Assembly (NCBI GenBank): GCA_023212645.1
Contig: JALBYC010000005.1
Coordinates: forward strand, 372,001 to 436,000
Length of the DNA stretch: 64,000 nt
Origin: Farysia itapuensis
Taxonomy: Eukaryota; Basidiomycota; Ustilaginomycetes; Ustilaginales; Ustilaginaceae
Direction: 5' to 3'
Shown here: positions 44,284 through 53,678 of the stretch, piece by piece
Layout: every line of letters begins with the position of its first letter
How positions within the stretch are numbered: position 1 is the first letter of the stretch
Notes under the pieces: generated by a model
Told to the model about the DNA's origin: nothing
Databases searched by the model: none
What the model saw: the letters and a program-made list of their open reading frames with translations, nothing else
Made by a program: the position numbers and the translations under genes

Positions 44284-44642
44284 GTTGTATAACCGACAGC
44301 GCTGGGAAGGATAGGAAGGTGCTCGCACCTTTTTTTGCTCGACATCTTGTCGCCTCAAAAGTCAAAATTTCTTCCAGGTGGAGAAATTTTCGGGACCTAA
44401 CAGGCAAACGTCTTACGCGAAATCTAAAATGTGAATCTAGAAAGTTGTCCCACCTGAAACCAGCACAGCACCAACACACAGTTGTCCATCGCTCCGTCAA
44501 GGAACAGAGCAGCCGATCATCGCATTCCGTCATGTCGACTTGCTACTAGTGTGCCAGAAATTGGCAGAGACGAAAGCATTCCCGGAAGGCCTATCTCTGC
44601 GCTTAATCTCTCGATTTGCCCTGAGCGACGTCCCACAGCACC
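44284..44642. promoter_or_regulatory. Divergent promoter, KRE33 / MDM34, with a possible uORF
   Basis: 359 bp. A five-codon open frame (ATG at 44532, stop TAG at 44547-44549) lies about 90 bp before the MDM34 start, so if the leader reaches this far it is a candidate upstream ORF. No TATA box is obvious. Confidence 0.5.
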
Positions 44643-47600
44643 ATGTCGTTCAACTTCAAGTGGCCGACTTTCTCGGAGGACTTCCATAAGAGCGCAGCAC
44701 AGATGCTTGACAGCGCGCTCAATCGAGGACCAAAGCCCAAGGTAATTGCCGACGATATCTGTGTAGAAGAATTGGGGATGGGCACGATCCCGCCCGAGCT
44801 CGAGATCCTGGAGATAGGCGACCTCGGTACGGATCGCTTTCGTGGCATCTTCCGACTCACATACGCGGGAGACGCCCACTTGGTACTCAAGACCAAAGTG
44901 CAAGCCAATCCACTCACCAAGCCCACCAAGCCTGACATTGGTCTGTTTCCTTCTTCCGCTGCTTCGCGTGGCATTTTGTTCGCTGCAGCACCGCTCATCG
45001 TTCCAATGCATCTTCGCCTTTCCTCGGTGAAACTTCGCGCTATTGTGGTGCTTGTCGTGTCAAAAGCAAAGGGCATCACATTGGTCTTCAAAAACGATCC
45101 TCTGGAAAGCGTCGAAGTCAGCTCTACCTTCGACAGCGTTGCAGTCATCCAGAAGTACCTGCAACAAGAGATTGAAGGTCAATTGCGCGAAATGTTTCGC
45201 GAAGACTTGCCCGGCATCATTCATAGACTCAGTCAGAAGTGGCTCAGTGGCGAAGTCAAGCACGAAAAGGAGCAGTCCAAACAACGAAGCGAAGAGCCAG
45301 ATCATCTGCCGGCACATGACACAGATCCCGCCCTACTTCGCTCAACCAGTCAACCCCAAATTCCGACACTACCATCACCTGCTCTCGACGGTACACCCAG
45401 ATCAAGCCGAGGAAAAGCGCGCAGGCGTCGCGAAAGCTCAAGTAGTACAATAGACCTGGCTAGGTCGCCGCCCAGCTCGCCTCCAAAACCTCGTACAGGT
45501 ATCCGCCGACCTCGATTGGGAAGTTCTTTGTCAACACCCGCAGTTCCAATTCAAGCGGGATTCGCCTTCCACGCTTCATCTTTTGGCTCAGAATTTCCAG
45601 ACATCGAAAACTACGACCCCACCTATGGGCTACGGCCAGATGACTTGCCGACCCACAGCGGGTTTTCAGGGCTGGGCAAACTTGTGCAGCGCGCCAGCAA
45701 TGGTCTGAAGGACCTTACCATGGCAGAGGCTCCAGAGCTGCCTCAAACAGCAAGTGAAGCTGCCTCGCCACCACCGTCCAACATTTTCGAGCAAGATTCC
45801 ACTCTCGAGTCTTCCGACGTTGAGTCAGACGCCATCAATGAGACTGACGACGATCAGGACAGCTCACTGGAGCACAGTGACCGAGACGACCTGGCTTCGA
45901 AGCTAGACATGAGCAGCGACGACGTTTCTGACTTTGAGTTCGATCATGACCATGCGCCCGTGGACGCCTCGATCGACTACTCCAGATTCGGGTACCCACC
46001 TGCGTCGGCAGCTTTTTCGGATACGCACGAACTCAACCGAGCGTCGTCAATCATATTTGATGACGATTCGGCGACACCTGGCAGGCGAACAAAACGAAGC
46101 TCGGCGCGATCTGCATCCGAACTGAGGCGAGCTACCTCCACACGATCAGCTCGGTCGACCGTCTCTTCAGCTAGCAGACGCAAAAAGGCGCCCGAGGTGG
46201 TGTACGAGACCATCCCAGCTGTAGGAGGAGGGGTAGTGACTCGGCCAAGAGTCTATCACAATGCCAGCAAGATTCAAGCTCCCGAACTGGACTCGGATGA
46301 GGAAGACACCGCTCGACCATCCCACTTCGGCGGCACTCCATCGACACGGACTGGCGCCACTCACTTCGGCTCCGACTTCGGCAGTGCTACCATGGGAGCT
46401 CAAAGCTCGCGCACAAACACGATACGGGGTCACAATGACTCTCCTCGTCTTGACGCGTATGCCGCTGAGGACGATAGCGAAGACAGCTTGCTCGACCTTC
46501 CGCCAGAATCCCTTCACAGCAGCGAGAGGTCGCGCCCTTCGAGCTCTCACGGTCTTCCCAGTAGCTCTGCAAGCTGGTCTGAATCAATGCGATTCGATCC
46601 TTCCCATGCCGCAATACCCCAAGTCAGCGGTGGTGGCCATACTTCTAGCGGTCCAAGCACGGCAGCGACATCGGCGCAGTCTATCATCGGTCCTTCTCAA
46701 AGTGTACTATCAGAGTCCTCTGACTCTGGCTACCGATTTCGTAAGAACAAGAGCGCATCTCATACGCGCTCTACATCTTACAAAGCCGTTGACCGCACCG
46801 GTTTCGTGGGCTCGCCGAGTAGCGCTGCAGGGATTGCCATGCCACCTCGTCGTCGACCAGACTTGAGACACAGCGCGACGTCGCCTCCGCGTCAAAACAC
46901 TGCGTGGAAGCAGAGTCCACCTATCGGTACATACTCTCACTCTCCACCAACGGCAGACATGCTGTCTACGTCACCCTTCCGGAGGACCGGGCTGGGAGAC
47001 GGAGTTGCTCGTGGATTCAACACCAATCAAGGCTCCCCTGCTATAACTCAAAACAGTCCTCAAGGACCCAACGTCTTCCATAATGCAAACGCTGGCAATG
47101 CCCACAACCCATCTTCGACGCATCTTTCTATCGATGCATCGGCCCACTTTATGGACCTGGTCAAATCCAACCATACATTCAGTCCTTTCACCCGCAACAT
47201 GGAACACTTCACGGTCCGAAGTGCTCCTGTGACGCCCGGCATGTCGGGCAGTGGCAGCGCAGTAGGCAGTAGCGGTGCAAGCGGCACGGGTACCGGTAGC
47301 GGAGGCTCTCAATCAGGCGCAGGAAATATCAGTGCTAAAGAGAACAACGAGGCCACACCCAGGCCCCTCTCTCGCTCGTTCTCACAGGAGCAGATCCTGT
47401 CTCAACGCCAACACGGGCAGAGCATCGAGACAAGCAGTTCGGTCACAAACTCGCCCGCTCGACGACGTCGGACATTTCAGCTTGGCAACTCTGCGTCAGA
47501 ACCCGCGAAATTAGCTGCATCACCGACGCTGCTCCGTGCTGCTCGCGTGACCCAACCCACACATGAAGAGCCGGCCAGCTCGTCTGCAGCTTCCTCTTCC

Positions 47601-47726
47601 TCGTCTTCCAAAGGAATTCAATCTGGACCCAAAGATTTGCGGCGCAGAAGCCGACCCAACTCCATGGGGCCCCCATCAGAAGCGGCCAGACTCAGTTCTC
47701 TGCGGTACGAAGCAATTCGCGAATAA
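44643..47726 (+). CDS. MDM34: MDM34, ERMES complex subunit
   Basis: 1027 residues, about twice yeast Mdm34 (459). ERMES tethers endoplasmic reticulum to mitochondria and moves phospholipids; Mdm34 is the mitochondria-side subunit with a lipid-binding SMP domain. The SMP domain fills residues ~1-205: MSFNFKWPTFSEDF, then ILEIGDLGTDRFRGIFRL, then NPLTKP, MHLRLSSVKLRAIVVLVVSK, GITLVFKNDPLESVEVSSTF, and a closing helix FREDLPGIIHRLSQ. These are family hallmarks, including the very N-terminal FNF-W. The remaining ~800 residues are Ser/Pro/Arg-rich and disordered. The gene is intronless; the start directly precedes the SMP block. Confidence 0.93.
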   Translation: MSFNFKWPTFSEDFHKSAAQMLDSALNRGPKPKVIADDICVEELGMGTIPPELEILEIGDLGTDRFRGIFRLTYAGDAHLVLKTKVQANPLTKPTKPDIGLFPSSAASRGILFAAAPLIVPMHLRLSSVKLRAIVVLVVSKAKGITLVFKNDPLESVEVSSTFDSVAVIQKYLQQEIEGQLREMFREDLPGIIHRLSQKWLSGEVKHEKEQSKQRSEEPDHLPAHDTDPALLRSTSQPQIPTLPSPALDGTPRSSRGKARRRRESSSSTIDLARSPPSSPPKPRTGIRRPRLGSSLSTPAVPIQAGFAFHASSFGSEFPDIENYDPTYGLRPDDLPTHSGFSGLGKLVQRASNGLKDLTMAEAPELPQTASEAASPPPSNIFEQDSTLESSDVESDAINETDDDQDSSLEHSDRDDLASKLDMSSDDVSDFEFDHDHAPVDASIDYSRFGYPPASAAFSDTHELNRASSIIFDDDSATPGRRTKRSSARSASELRRATSTRSARSTVSSASRRKKAPEVVYETIPAVGGGVVTRPRVYHNASKIQAPELDSDEEDTARPSHFGGTPSTRTGATHFGSDFGSATMGAQSSRTNTIRGHNDSPRLDAYAAEDDSEDSLLDLPPESLHSSERSRPSSSHGLPSSSASWSESMRFDPSHAAIPQVSGGGHTSSGPSTAATSAQSIIGPSQSVLSESSDSGYRFRKNKSASHTRSTSYKAVDRTGFVGSPSSAAGIAMPPRRRPDLRHSATSPPRQNTAWKQSPPIGTYSHSPPTADMLSTSPFRRTGLGDGVARGFNTNQGSPAITQNSPQGPNVFHNANAGNAHNPSSTHLSIDASAHFMDLVKSNHTFSPFTRNMEHFTVRSAPVTPGMSGSGSAVGSSGASGTGTGSGGSQSGAGNISAKENNEATPRPLSRSFSQEQILSQRQHGQSIETSSSVTNSPARRRRTFQLGNSASEPAKLAASPTLLRAARVTQPTHEEPASSSAASSSSSSKGIQSGPKDLRRRSRPNSMGPPSEAARLSSLRYEAIRE

Positions 47727-48818
47727 AACTTCTCACTTTGCAATCTCACACTATACCCTGCTAATTTTTCTTGCATTTTCTTGGCACCTTTTTAGCGTGT
47801 CTTGGCTTTGTGACCTGAGCGGGACGAAAACTCAAGGACAAGATGGCGAGATCCGATGCCAAGTTGGTCCTGCGAGCACGGTTATCGGAGAGTGCCGACG
47901 CCGGTGTGCCAAGTACGGGCTAGCGAAACGGATTAGAAAAGCTCGGACGTCCGGTAACGGCATGAACACACGTGCCGATTGGCTCGTTAGCACTGACCGT
48001 CTTATCTCTGAACCAGAGCGCTCAAGGCTAGACCCTTCACATGAGCCACTGCCATGGGCCAAGTCGAAATCTCCGATGGGCCGAAAAGCCATCCACCCTG
48101 GACCCAAAGCCGAAAATTTTCAAATGTCTGTATGAATGCGGGCATGAGAAGAAGAAAACAACACGTAAAGAGTGGAAGGACAGAATGGCATTTGTAATCG
48201 GGTAAAATTCAAGGTGGGAAGCGAGCGCCATTCGGAAACGGGGGCGAATTTCACTCGGCGCTGCAGAGGGGACAGGGTGCGTTTCGAAGAAAGCTTGCCT
48301 CGCATTAAACGCAGACACGCGTGTTCAACTGTCTGTCGATCCCTTTTTTTTTTGGCAAAATTTGACAGCGCACACCCGGAAGGGCGAAGTCGATCACCTT
48401 TCCGCCAACCTGGAATGAATGAACGGTGCGAGCCACTTTCGGCAATTGCGCATGGTCTGCACGCTTTGCTGTAACATTGGGCCAAACTTGAAATGCACTT
48501 GTGGCTGGATGCACGGTGAGCATTGTTCACTGCGTTGACTCCGGCCACCTTATCGACGGGTATCTGACACACATTCAAAGTTCGTATTGGCATTTCAGTC
48601 CGCCCTGTGCCCTTGGCCCCTCTTTTTGTGTTTTTGGTTGTCTGCACGTTGCCGTATGTCGACTTGATTCGCCTGCCGAACAAGCAAGCACAATTATCTG
48701 CGCTGCTTCTTCCGACGGTGCGCCGATCTCTCCACGATTATCTGGGCGTGCGACCCGTGGCTTGTGATGTTTTTGGTGTGTTTGGGTCTTCCCCCCTCCC
48801 CCCCTTTCTAGACCAGAG

Positions 48819-48824
48819 TATAAA
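48819..48824 (+). promoter_or_regulatory. TATA box of the H+-ATPase gene
   Basis: TATAAA in a C/T-rich setting, 320 bp before the ATG (about 195 bp of leader once the intron is removed). A transcription start near 48850 is inferred. Confidence 0.55.
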
Positions 48825-49002
48825 GCCCTCTGAGTGAGCTCGCGTCTGTCGATCTTTCCCTCCGACCACTTGATCCTCCTGGCATCTGCCCATCTAGACT
48901 GACTCAAGCGAGAATTAGGCACAAGCGCCGTCTCCAGTCGTCTCCCGTCCGCTAAAGGCAAACTTTGTGTCAGTGCATTTACTACACCCGGCCCGCAAGA
49001 GG

Positions 49003-49126
49003 GTAAGTTGCGTCCGACCTCATTTCGGCACAGACGTGCTTGTCCGCTGGACAAATTGAACTAAGCTGACCCACCTCGGCCCCCGTGCTTTAAATCGCAA
49101 TCTGCCACTCTCCCTTTTCCTACCAG
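49003..49126 (+). other. Probable 5'UTR intron of the H+-ATPase gene
   Basis: Donor GTAAGT at 49003, branch-like CTAAG/GCTGAC around 49062-49070, a pyrimidine tract and acceptor TACCAG at 49121-49126. The acceptor lies 12 bp before the ATG. All splice signals are good, but transcript data are needed. Confidence 0.6.
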
Positions 49127-49138
49127 ACTCTTCCCAGC

Positions 49139-52030
49139 ATGTCCGAGGTTGAACAAGAAAAGAAGGTCACTCGTCATCGGGACATTGACGAGGAGCATGC
49201 CAGCAGCGGTCCCAAGCATGCTCTGGTCGACATGAGCACCATTGAGCTCAAAGCCGAAGATCTGTACGACAAGACCAAAGTCGACATCGAGGCTATCGAA
49301 CTTGAAGATGTCTGGACTCTGCTGCACTGCACCGAAGGTGGTTTGACCGATGCCGAGTCCGTCAGCCGTCGCGAAATCTTTGGCCCTAACAAGATCGAGA
49401 CGGACGAGCCCAACCCCATTCTTCAGTTCCTGTCCTTCATGTGGAACCCCCTTTCGTGGGTTATGGAGGGTGCCGCTATTGTGGCCATCGCCCTCTCCAA
49501 CGGTGAAGGAAAGCCCCCGGACTGGCCGGATTTCGTTGGTATCGTCTTGTTGCTGCTTATCAACTCAACCATTGGCTTTATCGAGGAGCGACAGGCAGGA
49601 AACGCTGTCAAGGCTCTGATGGACTCCCTTGCCCCCAAGGCCAAGTGCAAACGTGACGGTGCTTGGGTTGAAATCGAGTCCTCCGACCTGGTTCCTGGTG
49701 ACGTTATTTCGTTCAAGCACGGAGACATTATTCCCGGAGACTGTCGTCTGTTCGAGGCCGTCAACGTTTCGTGCGACCAGGCCTCGCTCACCGGTGAGTC
49801 GCTGCCTGTCTCCAAGAAGGTCGGTGACCAGTGTTTCTCGGGCTCCATTTGCAAGCAGGGTGAAGGTGAGGGTGTGGTCATCTCGACTGGTCCCAACACT
49901 TTCTTCGGTCGTGCTGCCACACTTATCGGATCCGATGACGACTCCACTGGTCACTTGCAGCAGGTTCTCTCCCGAATCGGTCTCTTCTGCATGGTTACCA
50001 TTGGCGTTTTCATCGTGCTCGAGATTCTGATTCTTTACGCTGGCTTCCGATACCGATACCGCCGAGGCATTGACAACATCCTGGTGCTTTTGATCGGTGG
50101 TATCCCCATTGCCATGCCCTGTGTGCTATCCGTTACCCTTGCCGTCGGTGCTCAACAGCTGGCCAAGCACAAGGCCATCGTTACCCGTATCACTGCCATC
50201 GAAGAGCTCGCCGGTGTCGACATTCTGTGCTCAGACAAGACCGGTACTTTGACCACCAACAAGCTGACCATTGACACGGAGCTCGTCAAGCTCTACTCGG
50301 ACTGGGCCAGCGTCGAGGATGTCATCCGCCTTGCTGCTCACGCTTCGCGAACCGAGAACCAGGATGCCATTGACGGCACCGTTGTTGGTACCCTTAAGGA
50401 CCCCGCGGATGCTCGTGCTGGTATCAAGCTGCTTGATTTCATGCCCTTCGACCCCGTTGACAAGCGAACCGAGATCACCTACCTCGAGGAGTCTACCGGC
50501 AAGATCAAGCGAGCTACCAAGGGTATGACCTCTGTCATCATCGATCTCTGCACCCGAAACAAGACTGAGGAGCTCGAGAACCGTCTGGAGGCTGATGTTG
50601 AAGAGTATGCCAACCGTGGTCTTCGAGGTCTCGCCGTCGCCTTTGAAGAAGTCCCCTCTGGTGACATCAAGGGCAAAGGCAACGGTTTCGAGCTGCTCGG
50701 TTTGCTTGCTATCTTTGACCCTCCGCGCCACGACACCAAGGAAACTTTGGACAACGCACAGGCTCTCGGTGTCCGCGTCAAGATGGTCACTGGTGACCAG
50801 CTTGCTATCGCCAAGGAGACTGGTCGACGACTTGGACTTGGTGACCGTATGTTTAACTCCAAGGTGCTTGTCGACAACGCTCTGCCCGCTGGAAGCCCGT
50901 ACAAGTCGATCGACGAGATGATTCTGGATGTCGATGGTTTCGCCGGTGTCTTCCCCGAGCACAAGTACGAGATTGTCAAGCGCCTGCAAGGTCTTGGACA
51001 CCTGACTGCCATGACTGGTGACGGTGCCAACGACGCTCCTGCCCTTGCTCGTGCCAATGTCGGTGTTGCCGTTGAAGGTGCCACTGACGCTGCTCGAGGT
51101 GCCGCCGATATCGTCCTCACTGAACCCGGTCTTTCCACCATTGTCGAAGCTATCCGCCAGTCTCGAATCATCTTTGGCCGAATGAAGAACTACGCCGCTT
51201 ACGCCGCCGCCATCACTATCCGAGTCGTTGTCGGTTTCGCATTGCTGGCTTTCATCTGGAAGAGCGACTTCCCTCCCTTCATGGTTCTTATTATTGCCTT
51301 CTTGAACGATGGATCGATCATGACGCTCTCGCTCGACACAGTCAAGCCTGCTCTTGAGCCGCAACACTGGGACCTGACCGAGCTCTTCTTCTGCGGTTCG
51401 CTCTACGGTCTGTACCAGGTCGCTTCGACTTTGTCCCTCTTTGCTGTTATCTACAACACGACTTTCTTCGAGGACACCTTTGGCGTAACTCCGTTGCACG
51501 GAAACCCCAACGACCCGCGACTGCACATGATCATCTACTTGCAGGTTGCCATCTTGGCCCAGGCTCTGATCTTTGTCACTCGATCGCACGGTTTCTCGTG
51601 GATGGAGCGACCTTCGTTCGCGCTTATGGGTGCCTTCTGTCTTGCCCAGCTGATTTCGTCCATCATTGCCGCCTATGGAGACTGGGGCTTCACCAATGTT
51701 CGCGCGATCGAGGGTGGCTGGATCGGCATTGTCTGGGTTTGGAACATTATCTGGTACTTCCCCATGGACTTTGTCAAGTTTGGTGCCAAGTTCCTGCTCA
51801 ACCGCGTGCGACCTCGCAAGTCGCCCGCTGCAGCTCACGAGAAGAACCTCAGCCGAACCGTCAGCCGTGCGGACAGCATGTACTCGAACCGAACCTCCTT
51901 CCTCCAGCGTGCTACTCGACGAGTCGGCTTTGGAGGCAAGCAAAAGATCGACATGTCGAACAACGAACTCAAGCGTCTGGGCAGCATCCAGGTGCAAGAA
52001 GCTTCGCGTCGTCTTTCCAAGACCCAGTAG
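49139..52030 (+). CDS. PMA2: Plasma-membrane H+-ATPase (P3A), plant-like subtype
   Basis: 963 residues in one exon. This plasma-membrane proton pump generates the gradient that drives nutrient uptake. P-type hallmarks: actuator-domain TGES (SLTGESLPV), phosphorylation motif SDKTGTLTTNKL, KMVTGDQLAIAKETGRRLG, and hinge TGDGANDAPAL. Ten membrane spans fit the hydrophobic segments. The M4 segment reads LLIGGIPIAMPCVLSVT, the plant form; fungal Pma1 has a different IIGVPVGLPAVV-like sequence there. The C-terminal tail is Arg/Ser-rich and lacks the plant 14-3-3 YTV end. Ustilago maydis is known to have one fungal-type and one plant-like pump, and this looks like the latter (symbol by that analogy). 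Codon use is strongly biased toward C-ending codons, which suggests high expression. Confidence 0.93.
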   Translation: MSEVEQEKKVTRHRDIDEEHASSGPKHALVDMSTIELKAEDLYDKTKVDIEAIELEDVWTLLHCTEGGLTDAESVSRREIFGPNKIETDEPNPILQFLSFMWNPLSWVMEGAAIVAIALSNGEGKPPDWPDFVGIVLLLLINSTIGFIEERQAGNAVKALMDSLAPKAKCKRDGAWVEIESSDLVPGDVISFKHGDIIPGDCRLFEAVNVSCDQASLTGESLPVSKKVGDQCFSGSICKQGEGEGVVISTGPNTFFGRAATLIGSDDDSTGHLQQVLSRIGLFCMVTIGVFIVLEILILYAGFRYRYRRGIDNILVLLIGGIPIAMPCVLSVTLAVGAQQLAKHKAIVTRITAIEELAGVDILCSDKTGTLTTNKLTIDTELVKLYSDWASVEDVIRLAAHASRTENQDAIDGTVVGTLKDPADARAGIKLLDFMPFDPVDKRTEITYLEESTGKIKRATKGMTSVIIDLCTRNKTEELENRLEADVEEYANRGLRGLAVAFEEVPSGDIKGKGNGFELLGLLAIFDPPRHDTKETLDNAQALGVRVKMVTGDQLAIAKETGRRLGLGDRMFNSKVLVDNALPAGSPYKSIDEMILDVDGFAGVFPEHKYEIVKRLQGLGHLTAMTGDGANDAPALARANVGVAVEGATDAARGAADIVLTEPGLSTIVEAIRQSRIIFGRMKNYAAYAAAITIRVVVGFALLAFIWKSDFPPFMVLIIAFLNDGSIMTLSLDTVKPALEPQHWDLTELFFCGSLYGLYQVASTLSLFAVIYNTTFFEDTFGVTPLHGNPNDPRLHMIIYLQVAILAQALIFVTRSHGFSWMERPSFALMGAFCLAQLISSIIAAYGDWGFTNVRAIEGGWIGIVWVWNIIWYFPMDFVKFGAKFLLNRVRPRKSPAAAHEKNLSRTVSRADSMYSNRTSFLQRATRRVGFGGKQKIDMSNNELKRLGSIQVQEASRRLSKTQ

Positions 52031-52633
52031 TTGCTCCTGACGAGTGCTACTGTCTAGTCTGTCTCACATTCTCTCATTTCCCTTTGCATGGTGTGTTTCT
52101 ACTCCACCTTCCAATGTCGTACATGCATGTCTCGTTTTCTACTTCATCATTCTGCCGCTTAATAGAGATAGTCCGACCTATGTTGCTGGGTTTGCGAACA
52201 GTCGCAGAACGCTTGGCATTGTTACTGTTTGAATTTCAAATGGCATTTGAATCTTGTTGTATCTGAGACTCAAAAAAAGCAAGATGCGCCCGATGCGGAC
52301 TTTGGAAAATGGCGCATCTCGACACCGGGAATTTGCTCCAAAGCCGTGGATCGTGTCTCATGTGGCATGGAAGCTACTACTGCCCGAGGTGTGGCGTCTG
52401 TACGTCGGGTTGTCTGCCTGACGTTGCGATTGCCGGGCCAAAGTGCCTTTTTTTAGGCTCCGGTGGGAGGGGGCACTATACGATGGTGCAACCGACGCCG
52501 TTCCCCGAACGCCCCTAGTCTCTACTTGCTGTCAACCGGGGAAGATCGACGTCGCATAGACAGTGCGCATGTCCTATAAGACTCGCTCCGTCTGTTGAGA
52601 GCAGCCGCCATCTTCCTTTGTCGTATAGTCATC
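52031..52633. other. Intergenic: H+-ATPase 3'UTR and PR-1-like promoter
   Basis: 603 bp without a recognisable gene. A weak TATA-like TATAAG lies at about 52575-52580, 55 bp before the PR-1-like ATG. Confidence 0.55.
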
Positions 52634-53260
52634 ATGAAGATCGCAGCCTCCCCTCTAGCCGTCGTTGGCACTCTTTTACTGGCCGTGTCTGCCGTGCTTG
52701 CCGCACCAGCCGAGGCTGGTCAGGTACGTGTTGACGAGCCTCAACAGCCTACATCAACCTCGCAGTCCGCCATCACCGAGAGAGTCGTTGCGGAAAGAGC
52801 CACCACTTCTGTCTCCAATTTCCAGAGAATCATGATTGACTTGCACAACAAAGACCGAGCAAAGCACTCTGCACCTCCCCTGAAGTGGGACACCAAGCTG
52901 GCTGCTGCAGCGAAGAGCTGGGCGGCAGGCTGCAAGTTCCAGCACACCCCCAACAATCCTTATGGCCAGAACCTGGCCGCAGGCACGGCTAGTAACTTTG
53001 GCGCAACCGACAGTATCGGCCTGTGGTACGCGGAAGAGAAAGACTACGACTACAAGGCCGGTCAGTTCAGCAGTGCTACTGGTCACTTTACCCAGATGGT
53101 ATGGAAGGCGTCCACTAAGCTTGGCTGTGCCTTGAAGACGTGCCCTGCGAGCGAGCTTGGATTTCAAGGCTACAACGGGAACGCTCGCTACGTTGTCTGC
53201 AACTACGACCCACCGGGCAACTACCAGGGCCAATTCAAGAAGAACGTGACCAAAAACTAA
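52634..53260 (+). CDS. Secreted CAP/PR-1-like protein
   Basis: 208 residues. A signal peptide (MKIAASPLAVVGTLLLAVSA, cleavage around VLAAPA) is followed by a short Ser/Thr/Gln-rich spacer and a CAP domain (about 70-205): LHNKDRAKHSAPPLKWDTKL, then AKSWAAGCKF, GQNLAAG, GHFTQMVWKASTKLGCA and YVVCNYDPPGNYQGQF. These are the CAP signature motifs, with the four Cys able to form two disulfides. Fungal CAP proteins bind sterols or fatty acids; a PR-1-like protein of Ustilago maydis is reported as a virulence factor whose CNYxPPGN region resembles the plant CAPE-peptide processing site. Here that motif is intact. The start at 52634 gives the clean signal peptide; the frame opens 13 codons upstream. 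Confidence 0.9.
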   Translation: MKIAASPLAVVGTLLLAVSAVLAAPAEAGQVRVDEPQQPTSTSQSAITERVVAERATTSVSNFQRIMIDLHNKDRAKHSAPPLKWDTKLAAAAKSWAAGCKFQHTPNNPYGQNLAAGTASNFGATDSIGLWYAEEKDYDYKAGQFSSATGHFTQMVWKASTKLGCALKTCPASELGFQGYNGNARYVVCNYDPPGNYQGQFKKNVTKN

Positions 53261-53678
53261 TTTCGAGCCCTGCACTGTAGCCCATACTGGTGTGTATGTA
53301 CGGTGCGGTGCGGGTCTGGCACGTCCTAGATCCCCATACCTCTGCAACACTGTAGCTTTTGTAATCTTATCATCGTCTCAATGTGGTTGTGTGCTGATAG
53401 ATAGGGTGTCTTTCGGCAGTGTCGAGTCACGAAGAGTGTGAAGCTAAGCGCTAAGCGAGGGGGGGTGTATGTATGCTGTTGGTCGAGTCAACTGTTGGGT
53501 GGAGGTTGTGCGCAGCAAGCCAATTTGCCGAACCTTCGGCACACGTCTGAACGGCAGCGTCATCCCGGCTGCATCATCCCGTCGTGCCTGAGTTGACAGC
53601 AGTCGACCACCTCGGTGCAGGCTATAAAGCCATCTTCTGAACACAACAGAACGCCCGACCTTCACACACAAACGCACA
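53261..53678. promoter_or_regulatory. Intergenic with TATA box for the methyltransferase gene
   Basis: 418 bp. TATAAA at 53623-53628 stands 51 bp before the ATG at 53679, a short, well-formed core promoter. No gene recognised elsewhere in the stretch. Confidence 0.6.

Larger units (their letters stand above)
47727..49138. promoter_or_regulatory. Long upstream region of the H+-ATPase gene
   Basis: 1412 bp, the longest gene-free stretch here. It holds the MDM34 3'UTR, a T-run (48343-48352), a C-rich tract (48790-48804), a TATA box (48819-48824) and a probable 5'UTR intron (49003-49126). I see no credible gene; the open frames (for example 47563-48135, complement 48120-48683) have shadow-like composition. 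The size fits a heavily regulated, strongly expressed gene. Confidence 0.65.

Noticed and set aside
47563..48135. 190-codon frame running from MDM34 into the H+-ATPase upstream region
   Set aside because: It starts inside MDM34 in another frame and has no domain or consistent composition.
50231..51997. 588-codon open frame antisense to the H+-ATPase gene
   Set aside because: It mirrors the biased codons of the sense gene; the product is Ser/Asp/Val-rich with no domain. Third-position C bias removes stops in that antisense frame.
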